A stretch of 64,000 bases of DNA from Proteus vulgaris (lineage in GTDB: Bacteria > Pseudomonadota > Gammaproteobacteria > Enterobacterales > Enterobacteriaceae): assembly GCF_016239305.1 (NCBI RefSeq), contig NZ_JAEHOQ010000005.1, forward strand, positions 1 to 64,000, given 5' to 3'. Under the pieces are notes generated by a model, which worked only from the letters and a program-made list of their open reading frames with translations, ran no database searches and was not told where the DNA came from. The position numbers were made by a program, and so were the translations under genes. Numbering within the stretch: position 1 is the first letter of the stretch; every line of letters starts with the position of its first letter. This document shows positions 21,264 through 31,968 of the stretch, piece after piece.

Positions 21264-22091
21264 TTACAGCAAACCTTCTTCAATTAACGCGTCATGGAAA
21301 CGTTGCTTCTCTTCTGGCGTTGCTTGAATACGCTCTAAAGGCACATCTAAAGCATAAGGGATATTTTGTTGTGGTGAATAAACGGCTAATACATAGGTAT
21401 TTCCATTTTGCTCAATCACAATAGGAGGCGTTTTCTTATTTCCTGAATAAGCAGTACGAATATCTTTACCATCCAAGTTAAGATGATAAGTTGCAATAAA
21501 TTGCTTATTACTCACAACCATTTTTGCTGGGATTGCTATTAATTTTAGAGGCTGAGTTCCCACTGATAATAATGCTTTTCTCACTTTACTCGTCAATATT
21601 TGACGATAAATAAAAAAGATCACACTAAACCCAAATAAGCCGATAAAAATAACCGTACTAATTAGGCGAAGCCAAATATTATTTATCGCTACATCAACGG
21701 TCATTTTGCTAAGATCATTTGCATCAGCAACGGGTTCAACTAATACATCTTTTGGACCTAAATCTAAAAAAGTAAAATTACGCGAAACTTCATTGCCTTT
21801 ATAACGTAAATCAACACTACAGTTAGTAAGAACGAAGAGTTGTGAGCGGCAAGAGCCCTTCACCGTAGCATCAACGGGTACTGCATTCTCACTGATTTTA
21901 TAATCATAAAGAATATTAGGGATTTGATATGCACTAAATACAGTCAATGCTAACATCACAATCACTAAAAATAAGGTGCGAAATAATCCACCGTCTCCTC
22001 TTAGTGGAACCAATGTCAAAGGTCGGGTAGGGAAAGCATCTAATATTTTATCCGAAAGTTTAATACTGCTTTGCACAATAATTATATCCAT
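21264..22091 (-). CDS. Unrecognised membrane protein, two transmembrane helices
   Basis: I do not recognise this 275-residue protein. It has a cytoplasmic-looking N-terminal 35 residues, a transmembrane helix (about 36-58, LFRTLFLVIVMLALTVFSAY), an extracytoplasmic domain of about 85 residues with two cysteines (GSCRSQLFVLTNCSVDLRYKG) that could form a disulfide, a second helix (about 143-165) and a C-terminal soluble domain of about 105 residues. The layout resembles DUF3592-type membrane proteins, but this is only an architectural resemblance. It is monocistronic, between the yidB-like gene and metE. No function can be assigned. Confidence 0.8.
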   Translation of the reverse strand: MDIIIVQSSIKLSDKILDAFPTRPLTLVPLRGDGGLFRTLFLVIVMLALTVFSAYQIPNILYDYKISENAVPVDATVKGSCRSQLFVLTNCSVDLRYKGNEVSRNFTFLDLGPKDVLVEPVADANDLSKMTVDVAINNIWLRLISTVIFIGLFGFSVIFFIYRQILTSKVRKALLSVGTQPLKLIAIPAKMVVSNKQFIATYHLNLDGKDIRTAYSGNKKTPPIVIEQNGNTYVLAVYSPQQNIPYALDVPLERIQATPEEKQRFHDALIEEGLL

Positions 22092-22192
22092 AAAATTAGC
22101 GAGTTTTCGCAGTATAACAACTCTTCAGAATATCAATAATAAGATTTGCTCCGAGTTTTCATTAATACTCTTTTTTATTTATATAAAATTAG

Positions 22193-22256
22193 CCTACTAT
22201 TTTGATGGTATGATTTCTTTTCAAAATGACCATTCAAAAATAGCAGACTAATCAGT
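22193..22256 (-). terminator. Possible terminator of metE
   Basis: On the minus strand CTATTTTTGAATGG and CCATCAAAATAG form an imperfect stem with a 23-base loop just after the metE stop, followed by an AT-rich tail. The long loop makes this weak. Confidence 0.35.
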
Positions 22257-22266
22257 AATTATTTTA

Positions 22267-24540
22267 TTATACGTTCTGACGTAAATATTTAGCGGCTTCC
22301 ACCATATTCGCTAATGCTGCACGTGTTTCGGCCCAGCCTCGTGTTTTTAATCCACAATCTGGATTTACCCATAAACGCTCTGCTGGAATACGTGATTGCG
22401 CTTTTCTTAATAATCCCACAATCCATTCCACATTTGGCACGTTAGGCGAGTGAATGTCATAAACACCAGGCCCAATTTCATTTGGGTAATCAAAGTGTTC
22501 AAAGGCTTCTAAAAGCTCCATATCTGAACGTGATGTTTCGATAGTAATTACATCAGCATCCAATGCAGCAATAGAATTCATGATGTCATTAAACTCGCAA
22601 TAACACATATGAGTATGAATTTGGGTTTCATCATCGGCAATAGCGGCACTTAATTTAAAGGCATCAACTGCCCAATCAAGATAAGCTTGCCATTCATCAC
22701 GACGCAGTGGTAATCCTTCACGTAAGGCTGGCTCATCGATTTGGATTATACCAATACCCGCTTTTTGTAAATCATCTACTTCATCACGCAGTGCTAGCGC
22801 GATCTGTTTTGCAATCGTTTCACGCGTCACATCTTCACGAGGGAACGACCAACATAAAATTGTCACTGGCCCGGTTAACATTCCTTTAACTGGCTTTTCA
22901 GTTAATGATTGCGCGTAAGTTGCCCAATCTACAGTAATGGCTTCAGGACGGCTAATATCTCCAATAATCACTGGTGGTTTTACACAACGTGAGCCATAAC
23001 TTTGCACCCAACCATTTTGTGTAAAGACATAACCATCAAAATGCTCGCCAAAATATTCCACCATGTCGTTACGTTCAGCTTCACCATGGACTAATACGTC
23101 GAGGCCTAGGTTTTCTTGTTCTGTTATCGCCTGCTTAATATGTTCACTAATGTTTTTACGATAAGCTACTGTATCAATATTTCCTTTTTTAAAATCAAGG
23201 CGCACAGTACGAATTTCAGTGGTTTGTGGAAATGAACCAATGGTCGTGGTTGGCCATAATGGCAGATTAAACCGAGCACGTTGAACTTCTGCGCGTTGGG
23301 TATAAGGTGAGTTTCTTTCACTGTCTTGTGCTTTAATCGCCTCTAAACGAGCCGCCACTTTGGCATTATGCACGCGTGTAGAATGCTGACGTTGGCGAAT
23401 TGGAGCACTGTATTGTGCCAATTGATCATCATACTCGCCTTCGGATGCATTTAGTGCCTTAGCCAACAAAGCCACTTCTTCACATTTTTGAACAGCAAAA
23501 GCAAACCAACTTTTTACTTCATCATCAAGTTTAGTTTCTGCCTTTAAATCAATTGGGCTGTGCAGTAATGAACATGAAGTTCCGATCCATAATGGGCGTT
23601 TACCTTTTAGCGCAACGACTTGCTGATAACGTGTACTCAAATCGGCTTTCCAAACATTACGGCCATTAATGACACCTAATGACAGCACCCAATCTTTGGG
23701 TAATGTTTGATGTAAATGTTGCAAATCATCTTGACCTGCTGAAATATCAACATGAAGCCCATTAACAGGTAAGTCCTTAATAATATCAAGATGATGAGAA
23801 ATACCATCAAAGTAAGTCGTCAACAGTAATTTAACTTGCCCTGCTAATGCTTGATAAGCGGTTTGGTATGCGCTTTGCCATTCAATTGGTAAATCCAATA
23901 CTAATGCAGGCTCATCAATTTGTACCCATTCAATACCTTTCTCTTTTAATGCAGTAAGAACTTGTTGATATATAGGTAAAATTTCTTTTAAAAGCGTTAA
24001 TCTATCAAATTCAGGCCCTTTCACTTTGCCTAACCAAAGATAAGTCACGGGACCCAGCAACACTGGTTTTATTTTATGGCCAAGAGCTAATGCTTCATCT
24101 ACTTCATCTAATAGCTCTTTCCATGCAAAGGTAAATGATTGACCTTGTTGGAATTCAGGAACGATATAGTGATAGTTAGTATTAAACCATTTCGTCATTT
24201 CAGATGCAGCAACAGGCTTACCCGTTGGTGCTCTACCACGCGCAACTCTAAATAATGTATCAAGATCCAATGAGCCATCTTCATTACGGTGACGAGGTGG
24301 CACATTGCCTAACAATAGACTTGTTCCTAAAACTTGGTCATACCAAGCAAAATCACCCACAGGTAATAATTCAACTCCTGCATCTGCTTGCTGTTGCCAG
24401 TGACGAGCACGAAGCGTTTTACCTACTGCGATAAGTTCTTCTTGTGAAATCTTGCCTGCCCAATAATTTTCTTGTGCCTTTTTTAGCTCTCTATCTAAGC
24501 CAATACGAGGGAAACCCAGTGTGTGATTGCGAATTGTCAT
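22267..24540 (-). CDS. metE: Cobalamin-independent methionine synthase MetE
   Basis: MetE transfers the methyl group of 5-methyltetrahydropteroyltri-glutamate to homocysteine without B12. The 757 residues (E. coli 753) form two TIM barrels. The zinc ligands lie in [10 protein letters not shown] (His, Cys), in the Glu of [15 protein letters not shown] and in [11 protein letters not shown] (Cys). The N-terminal motif [20 protein letters not shown] is typical. It is divergent from its activator gene metR; MetJ-like boxes are in the intergenic region. Confidence 0.98.
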   Translation of the reverse strand: MTIRNHTLGFPRIGLDRELKKAQENYWAGKISQEELIAVGKTLRARHWQQQADAGVELLPVGDFAWYDQVLGTSLLLGNVPPRHRNEDGSLDLDTLFRVARGRAPTGKPVAASEMTKWFNTNYHYIVPEFQQGQSFTFAWKELLDEVDEALALGHKIKPVLLGPVTYLWLGKVKGPEFDRLTLLKEILPIYQQVLTALKEKGIEWVQIDEPALVLDLPIEWQSAYQTAYQALAGQVKLLLTTYFDGISHHLDIIKDLPVNGLHVDISAGQDDLQHLHQTLPKDWVLSLGVINGRNVWKADLSTRYQQVVALKGKRPLWIGTSCSLLHSPIDLKAETKLDDEVKSWFAFAVQKCEEVALLAKALNASEGEYDDQLAQYSAPIRQRQHSTRVHNAKVAARLEAIKAQDSERNSPYTQRAEVQRARFNLPLWPTTTIGSFPQTTEIRTVRLDFKKGNIDTVAYRKNISEHIKQAITEQENLGLDVLVHGEAERNDMVEYFGEHFDGYVFTQNGWVQSYGSRCVKPPVIIGDISRPEAITVDWATYAQSLTEKPVKGMLTGPVTILCWSFPREDVTRETIAKQIALALRDEVDDLQKAGIGIIQIDEPALREGLPLRRDEWQAYLDWAVDAFKLSAAIADDETQIHTHMCYCEFNDIMNSIAALDADVITIETSRSDMELLEAFEHFDYPNEIGPGVYDIHSPNVPNVEWIVGLLRKAQSRIPAERLWVNPDCGLKTRGWAETRAALANMVEAAKYLRQNV

Positions 24541-24558
24541 AATTAAAATCCTGTTTTT

Positions 24559-24582
24559 AGCCGTCTAGATGTTTACACATCC
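24559..24582. promoter_or_regulatory. Tandem MetJ boxes between metE and metR
   Basis: Three consecutive octamers AGCCGTCT, AGATGTTT and ACACATCC match the MetJ consensus AGACGTCT in 7, 6 and 5 of 8 positions. Known: MetJ binds tandem met boxes and represses metE and metR with S-adenosylmethionine. Their adjacency without gaps supports the call. Confidence 0.7.
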
Positions 24583-24646
24583 ATAATCTACAGGTAGTGT
24601 ATAAATCACAAGCGCAAATTTTTCATCAACAACCTGAAGGTTTCTC

Positions 24647-25600
24647 ATGATAGAAATAAAACACTTAAAAACGATATTGGCATTAAAGCACACTGGCTCT
24701 CTTGCTAACGCAGCAAATCAACTACATCAAACACAGTCAGCTCTTTCACATCAATTTAGTGAATTAGAACATCGTCTGGGTTATCGAATTTTTGTGCGTA
24801 AAAGCCAGCCACTGCGTTTTACCTCACAAGGTGAAGTGCTGGTCAAATTAGCCGAAGAAGTTCTACCTATCGTGCGCAGAGCGATTGAAGCCTGTAATGA
24901 GCCGGGGAGTTCAAATTTAAATATTGCGATTGAATGCCATAGTTGTATTCAATGGTTAACACCCGCATTACAGCAATATCGCCAAACATGGCCTGAAGTC
25001 AATGTCGATTTCCATTCGGGGGTTACATTTGATCCACAGCCGGCATTACTACAACGTGAATTAGATGTAGTGCTAACCTCTGATATTTTAGATGATGCGC
25101 GTTTACACTATACCCCGTTGTTTGACTACGAAGTTAAACTGGTTTTATCCCCCGACCACCCTCTCGCGGATCGCTTACATATTCAGCCACAAGATTTAAT
25201 TGCAGAAACCTTATTTATTTATCCTGTGCAAAGAGAGCGCTTTGATGTGTGGCGTCATTTTTTACAGCCCGCAGGAATAACACCACATTTTAAACATGTC
25301 GATAATACATTATTGTTAATTCAAATGGTTGCGGCTGGTATGGGGATCGCAGCGCTACCTCATTGGGCAGTAGAGAATTTTGAAAAACAAGGATTAGTTG
25401 TGACAAAAACATTAGGTGAAGGATTATGGAGCCGGCTATATGCAGCTAATCGTAGTGGAGAGCAACATCAACCGGCAATTCGTGAATTTATTCGTCTGTC
25501 AGGTCAGCACGCCGTTAACAACCTTCCTTTTGTAAAACAGGTCGGTGTATCCAGCGTCGATGGATCCAAAGTGATGCAACAATCAGGCTCGCGCCTATGA
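24647..25600 (+). CDS. metR: LysR-type activator MetR
   Basis: MetR is the LysR-type regulator of methionine genes, activating metE and metH with homocysteine as cofactor. The 317 residues equal E. coli MetR. The N-terminal winged helix is [36 protein letters not shown] (1-36); the substrate-binding domain follows from about residue 90, with [26 protein letters not shown]. It is divergent from metE. Its last 86 bases overlap the convergent bioP gene. Confidence 0.97.
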   Translation: MIEIKHLKTILALKHTGSLANAANQLHQTQSALSHQFSELEHRLGYRIFVRKSQPLRFTSQGEVLVKLAEEVLPIVRRAIEACNEPGSSNLNIAIECHSCIQWLTPALQQYRQTWPEVNVDFHSGVTFDPQPALLQRELDVVLTSDILDDARLHYTPLFDYEVKLVLSPDHPLADRLHIQPQDLIAETLFIYPVQRERFDVWRHFLQPAGITPHFKHVDNTLLLIQMVAAGMGIAALPHWAVENFEKQGLVVTKTLGEGLWSRLYAANRSGEQHQPAIREFIRLSGQHAVNNLPFVKQVGVSSVDGSKVMQQSGSRL

Positions 25601-26387
25601 TGAAACTTGGCCAATTTGGATGTTGTTGCCAAATAGAGAAATTGACTAATAACCCAGCTGGAACCATCATGTTATTCATAATAGCTAAGGTTCCAGCATC
25701 AACTTGTGTAGCGCCATAGTTCCACATGAAATAGCCTATTCCAGAAGCCCCTACTCCTAACCAGAATAAAACCCCCCATTGTAGTGATGTTGTTGGCATT
25801 TTCTGCCAATCAGCAAAACATAACGCACCAACCAGTGAAACGGCAACCGCACCAAGATAAAACCAAGAAAACGCATGATGTTGTGGGATCGGATGTACTT
25901 CCATTAATCGCTTATACCCCACCTGACCGATAGCAAAGAAAATATTAGCAAGTTGCACTAATAACAATCCATACCAAAAATCATCACTTAAATGGTCATA
26001 GCGAATAATAGCTGCCCCTAATACTGCGAGTAAGGAGCTGAATACATAACCCCAGCGTAATTTTTGACGTTCTAATAGATCATAAATTAACGTGACATAA
26101 AGCGGTGTTAATACGGTAAACAGTAAGAATTCTGCGACGGTCAAATAGTTATAAGCATGGAAGACAAACAGATACATAATACCAAGTTGGCAAGCTCCCA
26201 CACTCATATAAAGCAAAATTACCTTAAAACGAATTCCCTTCCAACGTAAGAAAGGTAAGAAGACCAAAGCCGCTAAAGAAACACGGATCAAAACAGAGAG
26301 CCAACTATCAACCTGACCCGCGAGATACTCGCCGATCAAGCTAAAAGAGGCTGCCCATAACAGTGTTGTAATAATGAGCAACCACAT
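25515..26387 (-). CDS. bioP: Biotin transporter BioP (YigM), EamA/DMT family
   Basis: The 290-residue protein is a ten-helix EamA drug/metabolite transporter and matches E. coli YigM/BioP, a biotin importer, over nearly the whole length: [56 protein letters not shown] and [25 protein letters not shown] are shared in near-identical form. It is next to metR as in E. coli. It ends inside the metR coding sequence on the opposite strand and starts only two bases after yjcE ends, so the two may be co-transcribed. Confidence 0.9.
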   Translation of the reverse strand: MWLLIITTLLWAASFSLIGEYLAGQVDSWLSVLIRVSLAALVFLPFLRWKGIRFKVILLYMSVGACQLGIMYLFVFHAYNYLTVAEFLLFTVLTPLYVTLIYDLLERQKLRWGYVFSSLLAVLGAAIIRYDHLSDDFWYGLLLVQLANIFFAIGQVGYKRLMEVHPIPQHHAFSWFYLGAVAVSLVGALCFADWQKMPTTSLQWGVLFWLGVGASGIGYFMWNYGATQVDAGTLAIMNNMMVPAGLLVNFSIWQQHPNWPSFIIGASLIVASLWIHRRWIHRPVLQKEGC

Positions 26388-26389
26388 AA

Positions 26390-28039
26390 TTAACTATCTT
26401 TCTCAACTAACAGTGCTTCCATTAAATCCAATTCATGTAGCAACAATTGGAGTGTTTCATTACTAATTTTTCGCGTAGCCCTTAAATGGTAAAGCTCACC
26501 ACGCTCAGCACGTAATGCAGTTAGGCGAAAACGTCTTTCAAGATCTTCTTCTAACATGTTATGAACCATTTCATCTTGATTTGCAGTACGACGTCGTAAA
26601 TAGCCTGTTACCCGAGAAGCAACTTCATTAATTTCTTCTGCATCGAGTTGCTCTTCTGTACTAGCGGCTAAACGCTCTTCCATTTTATTCAAGCTGACAA
26701 TCGCCACTTCTGCCATGATTTTTCGCGCATAACGAACTTCATTTTTATCGACTTCTTTATCGGTCGTTTTCACGCCTTTTAATAGAAAAGGGAGAGAGAT
26801 AATACCGACAAGGATTGACAGTAAAATAACACCCGCTGCGATAAAGATGATTTGATAACGCCCTGGGAAAGTACTGCCATCGGCTAAAAAGAGTGGAATA
26901 GAGAGCGCACCGGCTAGTGTAATCGCACCACGAACACCAGCAAATGACGAAAGCCACAGCTCACGCGTTGTATAATTGGCGAAATCAAGTGGGTGTTTTT
27001 TCATAAAGATACGGCTGATCTTTTTCATTAGCCATAACCATGTAAAGCGTAAGATAAGTAGTGCAAAATAGATAACAAATACGGCAGCAAACAACATCCA
27101 CACTTCAACTTCTGGATCAAGGTCAGCCTGAATAACAGAGCTTGTCCAAATAATCGGAAGTTGTAAACCAAGCATAATAAAGACAAGGCCGTTAAAGACA
27201 AATTCAAGCATTGACCACACGCTATCCGCACGTAAACGCATTGCGAGTGGTGCATTACGAATAACACCTGATTTACTGATAGTCATACCTGCAGCAACAG
27301 CGGCTAAAATTCCTGAAAAACCAATATGCTCGGCAATTAAGTAAGACGCAAAAGGCAACAATAACATAAAGACAATTTGTGTAGCTGGATCATCGCCACT
27401 CCAGCGACTCATTAATCGCAGAGATTTACTGTAAACTAAGGTGACGCCAATACCGGCCAGTAGCCCACCAACAGCGACTTTAAAGAACTCAAGTGTTGCG
27501 CCCCCCACAGTAAACACCATGGTTCCCATTGCTACCGCAACCGCGAATTTCAACGCAACTAGGCCAGAAGCATCATTCATTAATGCTTCACCCTCTAAAA
27601 TACCCATTATTCGCTTAGGTATTCGCCCTTTACCGACAATGGAGGAAAGTGCTACTGCATCGGTTGGTGAAAGTACAGCCGCTAATGCAAATGCTGAAAT
27701 CAGTGGGATACTTGGCATCATCCAATAAATCAGGTAACCAATACCAACAACAGTCACCATCACTAACACAAGCACAAGAATAAAAATCTCACGCCCATTT
27801 TGGATAAATTCTCGTGTCGGTGTTTTCCAACCATCAACAAATAGCAAAGGAGGGATCAATAGGACGAGGAATAATTCAGGATCAAAAGTGACATGTAAAC
27901 CAAACTGAGGCCATGCCAATAAAGCCCCTATTACAATCTGTATTAATGGTAACGGAACACGAAAGGGAATTAGTTTTGTAATAACCCCCGAAACTGAAAC
28001 CACCAGTATTAAAATCAAAATAGTAAAGAAAATTTCCAT
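26390..28039 (-). CDS. yjcE: CPA1-family Na+/H+ antiporter YjcE
   Basis: A 549-residue monovalent cation:proton antiporter, matching E. coli YjcE end to end. The 12-helix CPA1 core covers about residues 1-420, with FDPELFLVLLIPPLLFVDGWKT, the ion-binding ALAAVLSPTDAVALSSIVG and GEALMNDASGLVALKFA. A cytoplasmic C-terminal helical domain of about 130 residues is rich in Glu and Arg (EEDLERRFRLTALRAERGELYHLRATRKISNE). The physiological ion is not established. The 393-base gap upstream is AT-rich, with no other gene or clear site seen. Confidence 0.92.
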   Translation of the reverse strand: MEIFFTILILILVVSVSGVITKLIPFRVPLPLIQIVIGALLAWPQFGLHVTFDPELFLVLLIPPLLFVDGWKTPTREFIQNGREIFILVLVLVMVTVVGIGYLIYWMMPSIPLISAFALAAVLSPTDAVALSSIVGKGRIPKRIMGILEGEALMNDASGLVALKFAVAVAMGTMVFTVGGATLEFFKVAVGGLLAGIGVTLVYSKSLRLMSRWSGDDPATQIVFMLLLPFASYLIAEHIGFSGILAAVAAGMTISKSGVIRNAPLAMRLRADSVWSMLEFVFNGLVFIMLGLQLPIIWTSSVIQADLDPEVEVWMLFAAVFVIYFALLILRFTWLWLMKKISRIFMKKHPLDFANYTTRELWLSSFAGVRGAITLAGALSIPLFLADGSTFPGRYQIIFIAAGVILLSILVGIISLPFLLKGVKTTDKEVDKNEVRYARKIMAEVAIVSLNKMEERLAASTEEQLDAEEINEVASRVTGYLRRRTANQDEMVHNMLEEDLERRFRLTALRAERGELYHLRATRKISNETLQLLLHELDLMEALLVEKDS

Positions 28040-28432
28040 GTTACCCTTACATGCCTATTTTTATCTCAAAAACCTGTTATCTTTTCCTTAAAAAAGAAAA
28101 CCCTACTGAATGATAAAAAAACACACCCTGCAAAAACTTATGCGCCATGCCTTTCTTTACCTTTCCTTATTTTAAACAGATCCCACGCTGACTCATGCGT
28201 GATTATTTAAAATTAAGATTAATCGTATCTAACGCAACAAATTGCACTCTTTTTATTGCCCTTTATTTATTAACGGCATTAAACATCGAAAGCATACGTT
28301 TTTATTTCTCTTTTTCCGTCTAAGTGATGTAATTACTCGTATACAAACGTAAAACATTAAGAAATTAAATAAAAATAACAAATAAAAGACAATATCGATT
28401 AATTTTTAGAGCAATGTCGCTTATTCACATGA
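28040..28432. other. Intergenic region without recognised features
   Basis: AT-rich 393-base gap, upstream of yjcE and downstream of the acetyltransferase gene. I see no open frame with a ribosome site, no strong hairpin with T tract and no recognisable operator. Confidence 0.5.
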
Positions 28433-28936
28433 TTATTCAATCGTTCTTAGCATCGACATCATGACAACATCACAATATTTTCCGTCTCTAAACGCAGCTT
28501 TACGGCGTATACCTTCAACTTCAAAGCCTAATTTTTTATATAAATGTAAGCCTTTTTCATTATCTGAATAGACTTCCAACTCTAAACGTGTTGCTGCTAA
28601 CCAATTGAAAGCATAATCAATTGCTGTATTAACAAGTAATTTACCGACACCTTTTCCGGAATACTCAGCACCAACACCAATACCAAAACTTACAATGTGG
28701 TGACGACGAGGATGACTATTAATTATCAGAGCTAAATGTCCCGCAACTTGACCATCAATAGTTGCCACAAAATTAGGAATATTTTGTTCTGCGAATTCAA
28801 GTAATCTTTTTTTCCACATCGTCACAGAAGGGTAAGGAAATTGGCAAGTACAAATATATAAATCAGGGTGAGTATATAACTGTTGAATTGCGGCTGCGTC
28901 ATCTGGTTCGCCATGGCGTATTTTTATTTCTTGCAT
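28433..28936 (-). CDS. GNAT N-acetyltransferase, AaaT/YhhY-like
   Basis: A 167-residue GNAT acetyltransferase resembling E. coli YhhY (AaaT, L-amino acid N-acetyltransferase): MQEIKIRHGEPDDAAAIQQLY, the acetyl-CoA loop GVGAEYSGKGVGKLLVNTAIDYA and the C-terminal RLELEVYSDNEKGLHLYKKLGFEVEGIRRKAAFRDGKY. The frame opens at a TTG (28948), but the ATG at 28936 aligns with the YhhY start and is chosen. The substrate cannot be read from sequence. It stands alone downstream of the adeP terminator. Confidence 0.82.
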   Translation of the reverse strand: MQEIKIRHGEPDDAAAIQQLYTHPDLYICTCQFPYPSVTMWKKRLLEFAEQNIPNFVATIDGQVAGHLALIINSHPRRHHIVSFGIGVGAEYSGKGVGKLLVNTAIDYAFNWLAATRLELEVYSDNEKGLHLYKKLGFEVEGIRRKAAFRDGKYCDVVMMSMLRTIE

Positions 28937-29008
28937 ATATTCTACCAACTATTTAACAACTAAGCTTAAATTCGACAATAGCGAATTAAAGTAGATAAAT
29001 AAATAGCA

Positions 29009-29043
29009 AAAAAGCGGAATATAGATATATTCCGCTTTTTGTC
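29009..29043. terminator. Terminator between adeP and the acetyltransferase
   Basis: AAAAGCGGAATAT and ATATTCCGCTTTT form a perfect 13-bp stem with loop AGAT at 29010-29040; T and A runs on both sides make it potentially bidirectional. It lies 22 bases after the adeP stop. Confidence 0.85.
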
Positions 29044-29063
29044 TTTAAAACCGATGATTCGAA

Positions 29064-30410
29064 TTAAATCGCCCACTCACCCGCATAAAATGCCACTAAA
29101 GCAATAGTAATTAATACGGTACCAATATTGAGTTTACGCCACTCGCCCGCAAATACTCGGCCAATCACTAAACAACCAAAACCAAGCATAATACCTGTAA
29201 CGATATTACAGGTTAAAACAATAAAGACGGCACACACCATACCTGACATAGCATCAACAAAATCACTAAAATCTAACTTAGTGACATTACCTAACATCAA
29301 TAAACCCACATACATTAGTGCAGGTGCCGTTGCATAGGCTGGAACTAAATAAGAGAGAGGTGATAAGAAAAGGATCAGTAAAAATAAAATACCCACTACA
29401 GTTGCAGTTAATCCTGTTTTACCACCCGCGGCGGTTCCTGCAGCTGATTCAACATAAACTGCTGCAGGAGCGGCACCAATCACACCCGCAAAAATACTAC
29501 TGACAGAGTCAGAAGTCAGTGCTTTTCCGCCATTAATAATTTGTCCGCGTTTATCTAATAAGTTTGCTTGACCGGCAACAGCACGGATAGTCCCGGTTGC
29601 ATCAAAAATAGCAGTCATGACTAATGCAAGTACACTTGGTAAAACTAAAGGTTGTAATGCTCCTTTAATATCCATCGCAAATAATAAAGAAAGCCCTTCT
29701 TCACCTAATTGAGGCATTTTAAAAACACCTTGGTATTTTACATTAGGATCGAAAATCAACCCAATAATAGAAATGGCAACAATCACCAATAATACGCCAC
29801 CCGGAACTTTGCGTTTTTCTAATCCGAAAATAGCAGCTAATCCAGCAAGTGACATCAGAACAGAGAATGATGTAAATTTCCCCATTGCAACAGGTAAACC
29901 ATCAAATGGGTTTTTAACGACAAGTCCAACACTATTGGCGGCAATTAAAAGTAAAAATAAACCTATCCCTATTCCTGCGCCATGAGCAATACCTGTCGGA
30001 ATATTTTTTAAGATCCAAGTACGAATGCCAGTTAATGAGAAGACAGTGAATAAACATCCCATTAAAAATACGGCACCTAATGCAACAGGCACAGAGATAT
30101 TTTGTCCCAAAACCAAGCTAAAAGCGGTAAATGCTGTTAATGAAATAGCACAACCAATCGCCATAGGAAGATTTGCCCACAATCCCATTAGAAGAGAGCC
30201 CAATCCCGCGACCAAACAGGTTGCAATAAAAACTGCGGTATGTGGAAAACCGGCTTGTCCTAACATACTAGGAACAACAATCACGGAATACACCATCGCC
30301 AAAAATGTCGTTAAACCGGCGATCATTTCTTTGCGAACAGTGGTACCGCGAGCTGTAAGTTTAAAATAGCTATCCAGTTTACCTGAGGTTGCTGATTGAT
30401 TAGCAGACAT
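29064..30410 (-). CDS. adeP: Adenine permease AdeP (NCS2/AzgA family)
   Basis: A high-affinity proton-coupled adenine importer of the inner membrane. With the ATG at 30410, which has GAGG seven bases upstream, the protein is 448 residues (E. coli AdeP 445) and matches it throughout: [75 protein letters not shown] and [24 protein letters not shown]. The longer frame to 30470 has no ribosome site. Three PurR-like boxes upstream fit control by purine supply. It is monocistronic with its own terminator. Confidence 0.92.
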   Translation of the reverse strand: MSANQSATSGKLDSYFKLTARGTTVRKEMIAGLTTFLAMVYSVIVVPSMLGQAGFPHTAVFIATCLVAGLGSLLMGLWANLPMAIGCAISLTAFTAFSLVLGQNISVPVALGAVFLMGCLFTVFSLTGIRTWILKNIPTGIAHGAGIGIGLFLLLIAANSVGLVVKNPFDGLPVAMGKFTSFSVLMSLAGLAAIFGLEKRKVPGGVLLVIVAISIIGLIFDPNVKYQGVFKMPQLGEEGLSLLFAMDIKGALQPLVLPSVLALVMTAIFDATGTIRAVAGQANLLDKRGQIINGGKALTSDSVSSIFAGVIGAAPAAVYVESAAGTAAGGKTGLTATVVGILFLLILFLSPLSYLVPAYATAPALMYVGLLMLGNVTKLDFSDFVDAMSGMVCAVFIVLTCNIVTGIMLGFGCLVIGRVFAGEWRKLNIGTVLITIALVAFYAGEWAI

Positions 30411-30449
30411 TACATTCCTCTGACATAAAAACGGTTCACTCTCCAAAAA

Positions 30450-30465
30450 ACGAAAACGATTACGT
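30450..30465 (-). promoter_or_regulatory. PurR-like box 1 upstream of adeP
   Basis: ACGAAAACGATTACGT matches the PurR operator ACGCAAACGTTTGCGT in 13 of 16 positions. It is 40 bases before the adeP start. Confidence 0.75.
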
Positions 30466-30513
30466 ATCAATTAAAATAGCCTCTTATTGATAAAAATCTT
30501 AAGAGGGAGTCAA

Positions 30514-30529
30514 AAGCAAACGTTTGGTT
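30514..30529 (-). promoter_or_regulatory. PurR-like box 2 upstream of adeP
   Basis: AAGCAAACGTTTGGTT matches the PurR consensus in 13 of 16 positions, with the central GCAAACGTTTG perfect. It is 64 bp from box 1. Confidence 0.7.
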
Positions 30530-30557
30530 TTTCGTGTGGATTGAGTGAGAGAATTTG

Positions 30558-30573
30558 ACGCAAACGATTATCT
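30558..30573 (-). promoter_or_regulatory. PurR-like box 3 upstream of adeP
   Basis: ACGCAAACGATTATCT matches the PurR consensus in 12 of 16 positions, with one half-site (ACGCAAACG) perfect. It is 44 bp from box 2. The remaining 330 bases down to the immunity gene hold no recognised gene. Confidence 0.55.
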
Positions 30574-30857
30574 GGTGCTTTTAGGGTAAGAATCAAGCGA
30601 AAAAACACATTTTTAATAAAAATGTCATAAAAAGATAATTTAAAGCCAGAAAAGAAGGAAAAGAAGAAAGCGACTACCTACTTTTTAGTTCGCCAATTTA
30701 GCTACATCAGATCAAGTTGAGTCTCTTTCAACAATTTTAATTCGATCTTTTAGTCACTCCGGATGATATTAAAAATGAATTAAAATAGTATAGAGATCAT
30801 TCTAAATTTTTGAATGAGCAAGCCTTAAAATCATTTTGAGGGGCTTTGATGGGGATG

Positions 30858-30891
30858 AACGGGCGGTTTTCGCTAACTCACTCGCCCGTTT
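30858..30891. terminator. Weak hairpin after the second immunity gene
   Basis: AACGGGCG (30858-30865) and CGCCCGTT (30883-30890) form an 8-bp GC-rich stem with a 17-base loop. No T tract follows on the minus strand, so termination is uncertain. Confidence 0.35.
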
Positions 30892-30904
30892 AACATAAAA
30901 GGGA

Positions 30905-31414
30905 TTATTTGTAGTGATCTGGCTTCCAACGTGCTTCTAAATCTTCTAATAATTCAAATGTTGTTTCTTGAACAAAATTTTTCATAGTAGGGTGAAAACT
31001 CGCTATTAAAACTACTTTTTGATTTGAGTGAGTCCTCTCTTTTAATATGAACACTTCTGCCTTGCCATAGAGAGTCCCTAAGATAATATTTTCGGGGGCT
31101 TGCCTAATTGGGTTACCCATATGCTGATAAAGCCATTGGTCAGTCATAACCTGTTCTAGCCCAAAGGGGATTTTATTGGGAAATATCCAGCCATTCTTCA
31201 TATTATCGGGTATTAATGTTAGTGTAATTTGAGAGAGTTTTTTCGAGGGATTTTTAAAAGCTAAAAAAACATATTCTTTGCTCATCCGTAACTTTAAAGA
31301 ATTATCACCTAAATTACCTTGCGGTTTAGTTTTATAAGGGATTAACCCATCGTCATAAAGTTCATTATAGGTATCCCCTAATCGCAGCACTAAGGCTTCA
31401 GTATTCACACTCAT
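30905..31414 (-). CDS. Putative bacteriocin immunity protein, second copy (DUF6392-like)
   Basis: A 169-residue paralogue of the gene just upstream (31423-31968). The N-terminal 120 residues are nearly the same ([20 protein letters not shown], then [16 protein letters not shown]), while the last 50 diverge. I take both for immunity proteins because of their place behind a nuclease-bacteriocin gene; I associate the family loosely with DUF6392/pyocin immunity. Since only one toxin is nearby, this copy may protect against a variant toxin made by other strains. It lies eight bases after the first copy, in one operon. Confidence 0.7.
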   Translation of the reverse strand: MSVNTEALVLRLGDTYNELYDDGLIPYKTKPQGNLGDNSLKLRMSKEYVFLAFKNPSKKLSQITLTLIPDNMKNGWIFPNKIPFGLEQVMTDQWLYQHMGNPIRQAPENIILGTLYGKAEVFILKERTHSNQKVVLIASFHPTMKNFVQETTFELLEDLEARWKPDHYK

Positions 31415-31422
31415 TTGTAGTA

Positions 31423-31968
31423 TTAAACCTCTTCGTCTGAAAGATAAAGATTTGGGTGAGGTCTATTACCTTTAGAATATTCTTCTCTAGCCTCTAAAGA
31501 CTCAAATAATTCAAATGTTATATTTTGGGCAAAGGTTTTCATGGTTGGATGGAAATTAACAATTAAAATTATATTTTTATCAATATTTATATTTGTTAAT
31601 TTGAAAACTTCAATTTTACCAAAAGGTATTTTTAAAATAATTTGTTCAGGAGTATATCTAATCGGGTTACCCATATGCTGATAAAACCATTGGTCGGTCA
31701 TGACTTGTTCTAATCCAAATGGGATTTTATTGGGAAATATCCAGCCATTTTTCATATTATCCGGAATTAATGTCAATGTAATTTCAGAGAGTTTTTTTGA
31801 TGGATTTTCAAAAGATAAAGAAACGTACTCTTTGGACATTTTAAGTGTCACTTCATCATCACCTGAATTCCCTTGCGGTTTAGTTTTATAAGGGATTAAT
31901 CCGTCGTCATAAAGCTCATTATAGGTATCCCCTAATCGCAGCACTAAGGCTTCAATATTCACACTCAT
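31423..31968 (-). CDS. Putative bacteriocin immunity protein, first copy (DUF6392-like)
   Basis: A 181-residue protein whose ATG overlaps the toxin stop by four bases (31965-31968), the tight coupling typical of bacteriocin immunity genes. No signal peptide or membrane helix is seen, so a cytoplasmic inhibitor of the toxin nuclease is likely. The N-terminal two thirds are shared with the next gene. The C terminus ([19 protein letters not shown]) is unique and longer. Function is inferred from position, not from a recognised motif. Confidence 0.72.
   Translation of the reverse strand: MSVNIEALVLRLGDTYNELYDDGLIPYKTKPQGNSGDDEVTLKMSKEYVSLSFENPSKKLSEITLTLIPDNMKNGWIFPNKIPFGLEQVMTDQWFYQHMGNPIRYTPEQIILKIPFGKIEVFKLTNINIDKNIILIVNFHPTMKTFAQNITFELFESLEAREEYSKGNRPHPNLYLSDEEV

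Noticed and set aside
30025-30369. 114-residue plus-strand frame within adeP
   Set aside because: Antisense shadow of the permease gene; low-complexity Pro/Asn/Thr translation and no ribosome site.
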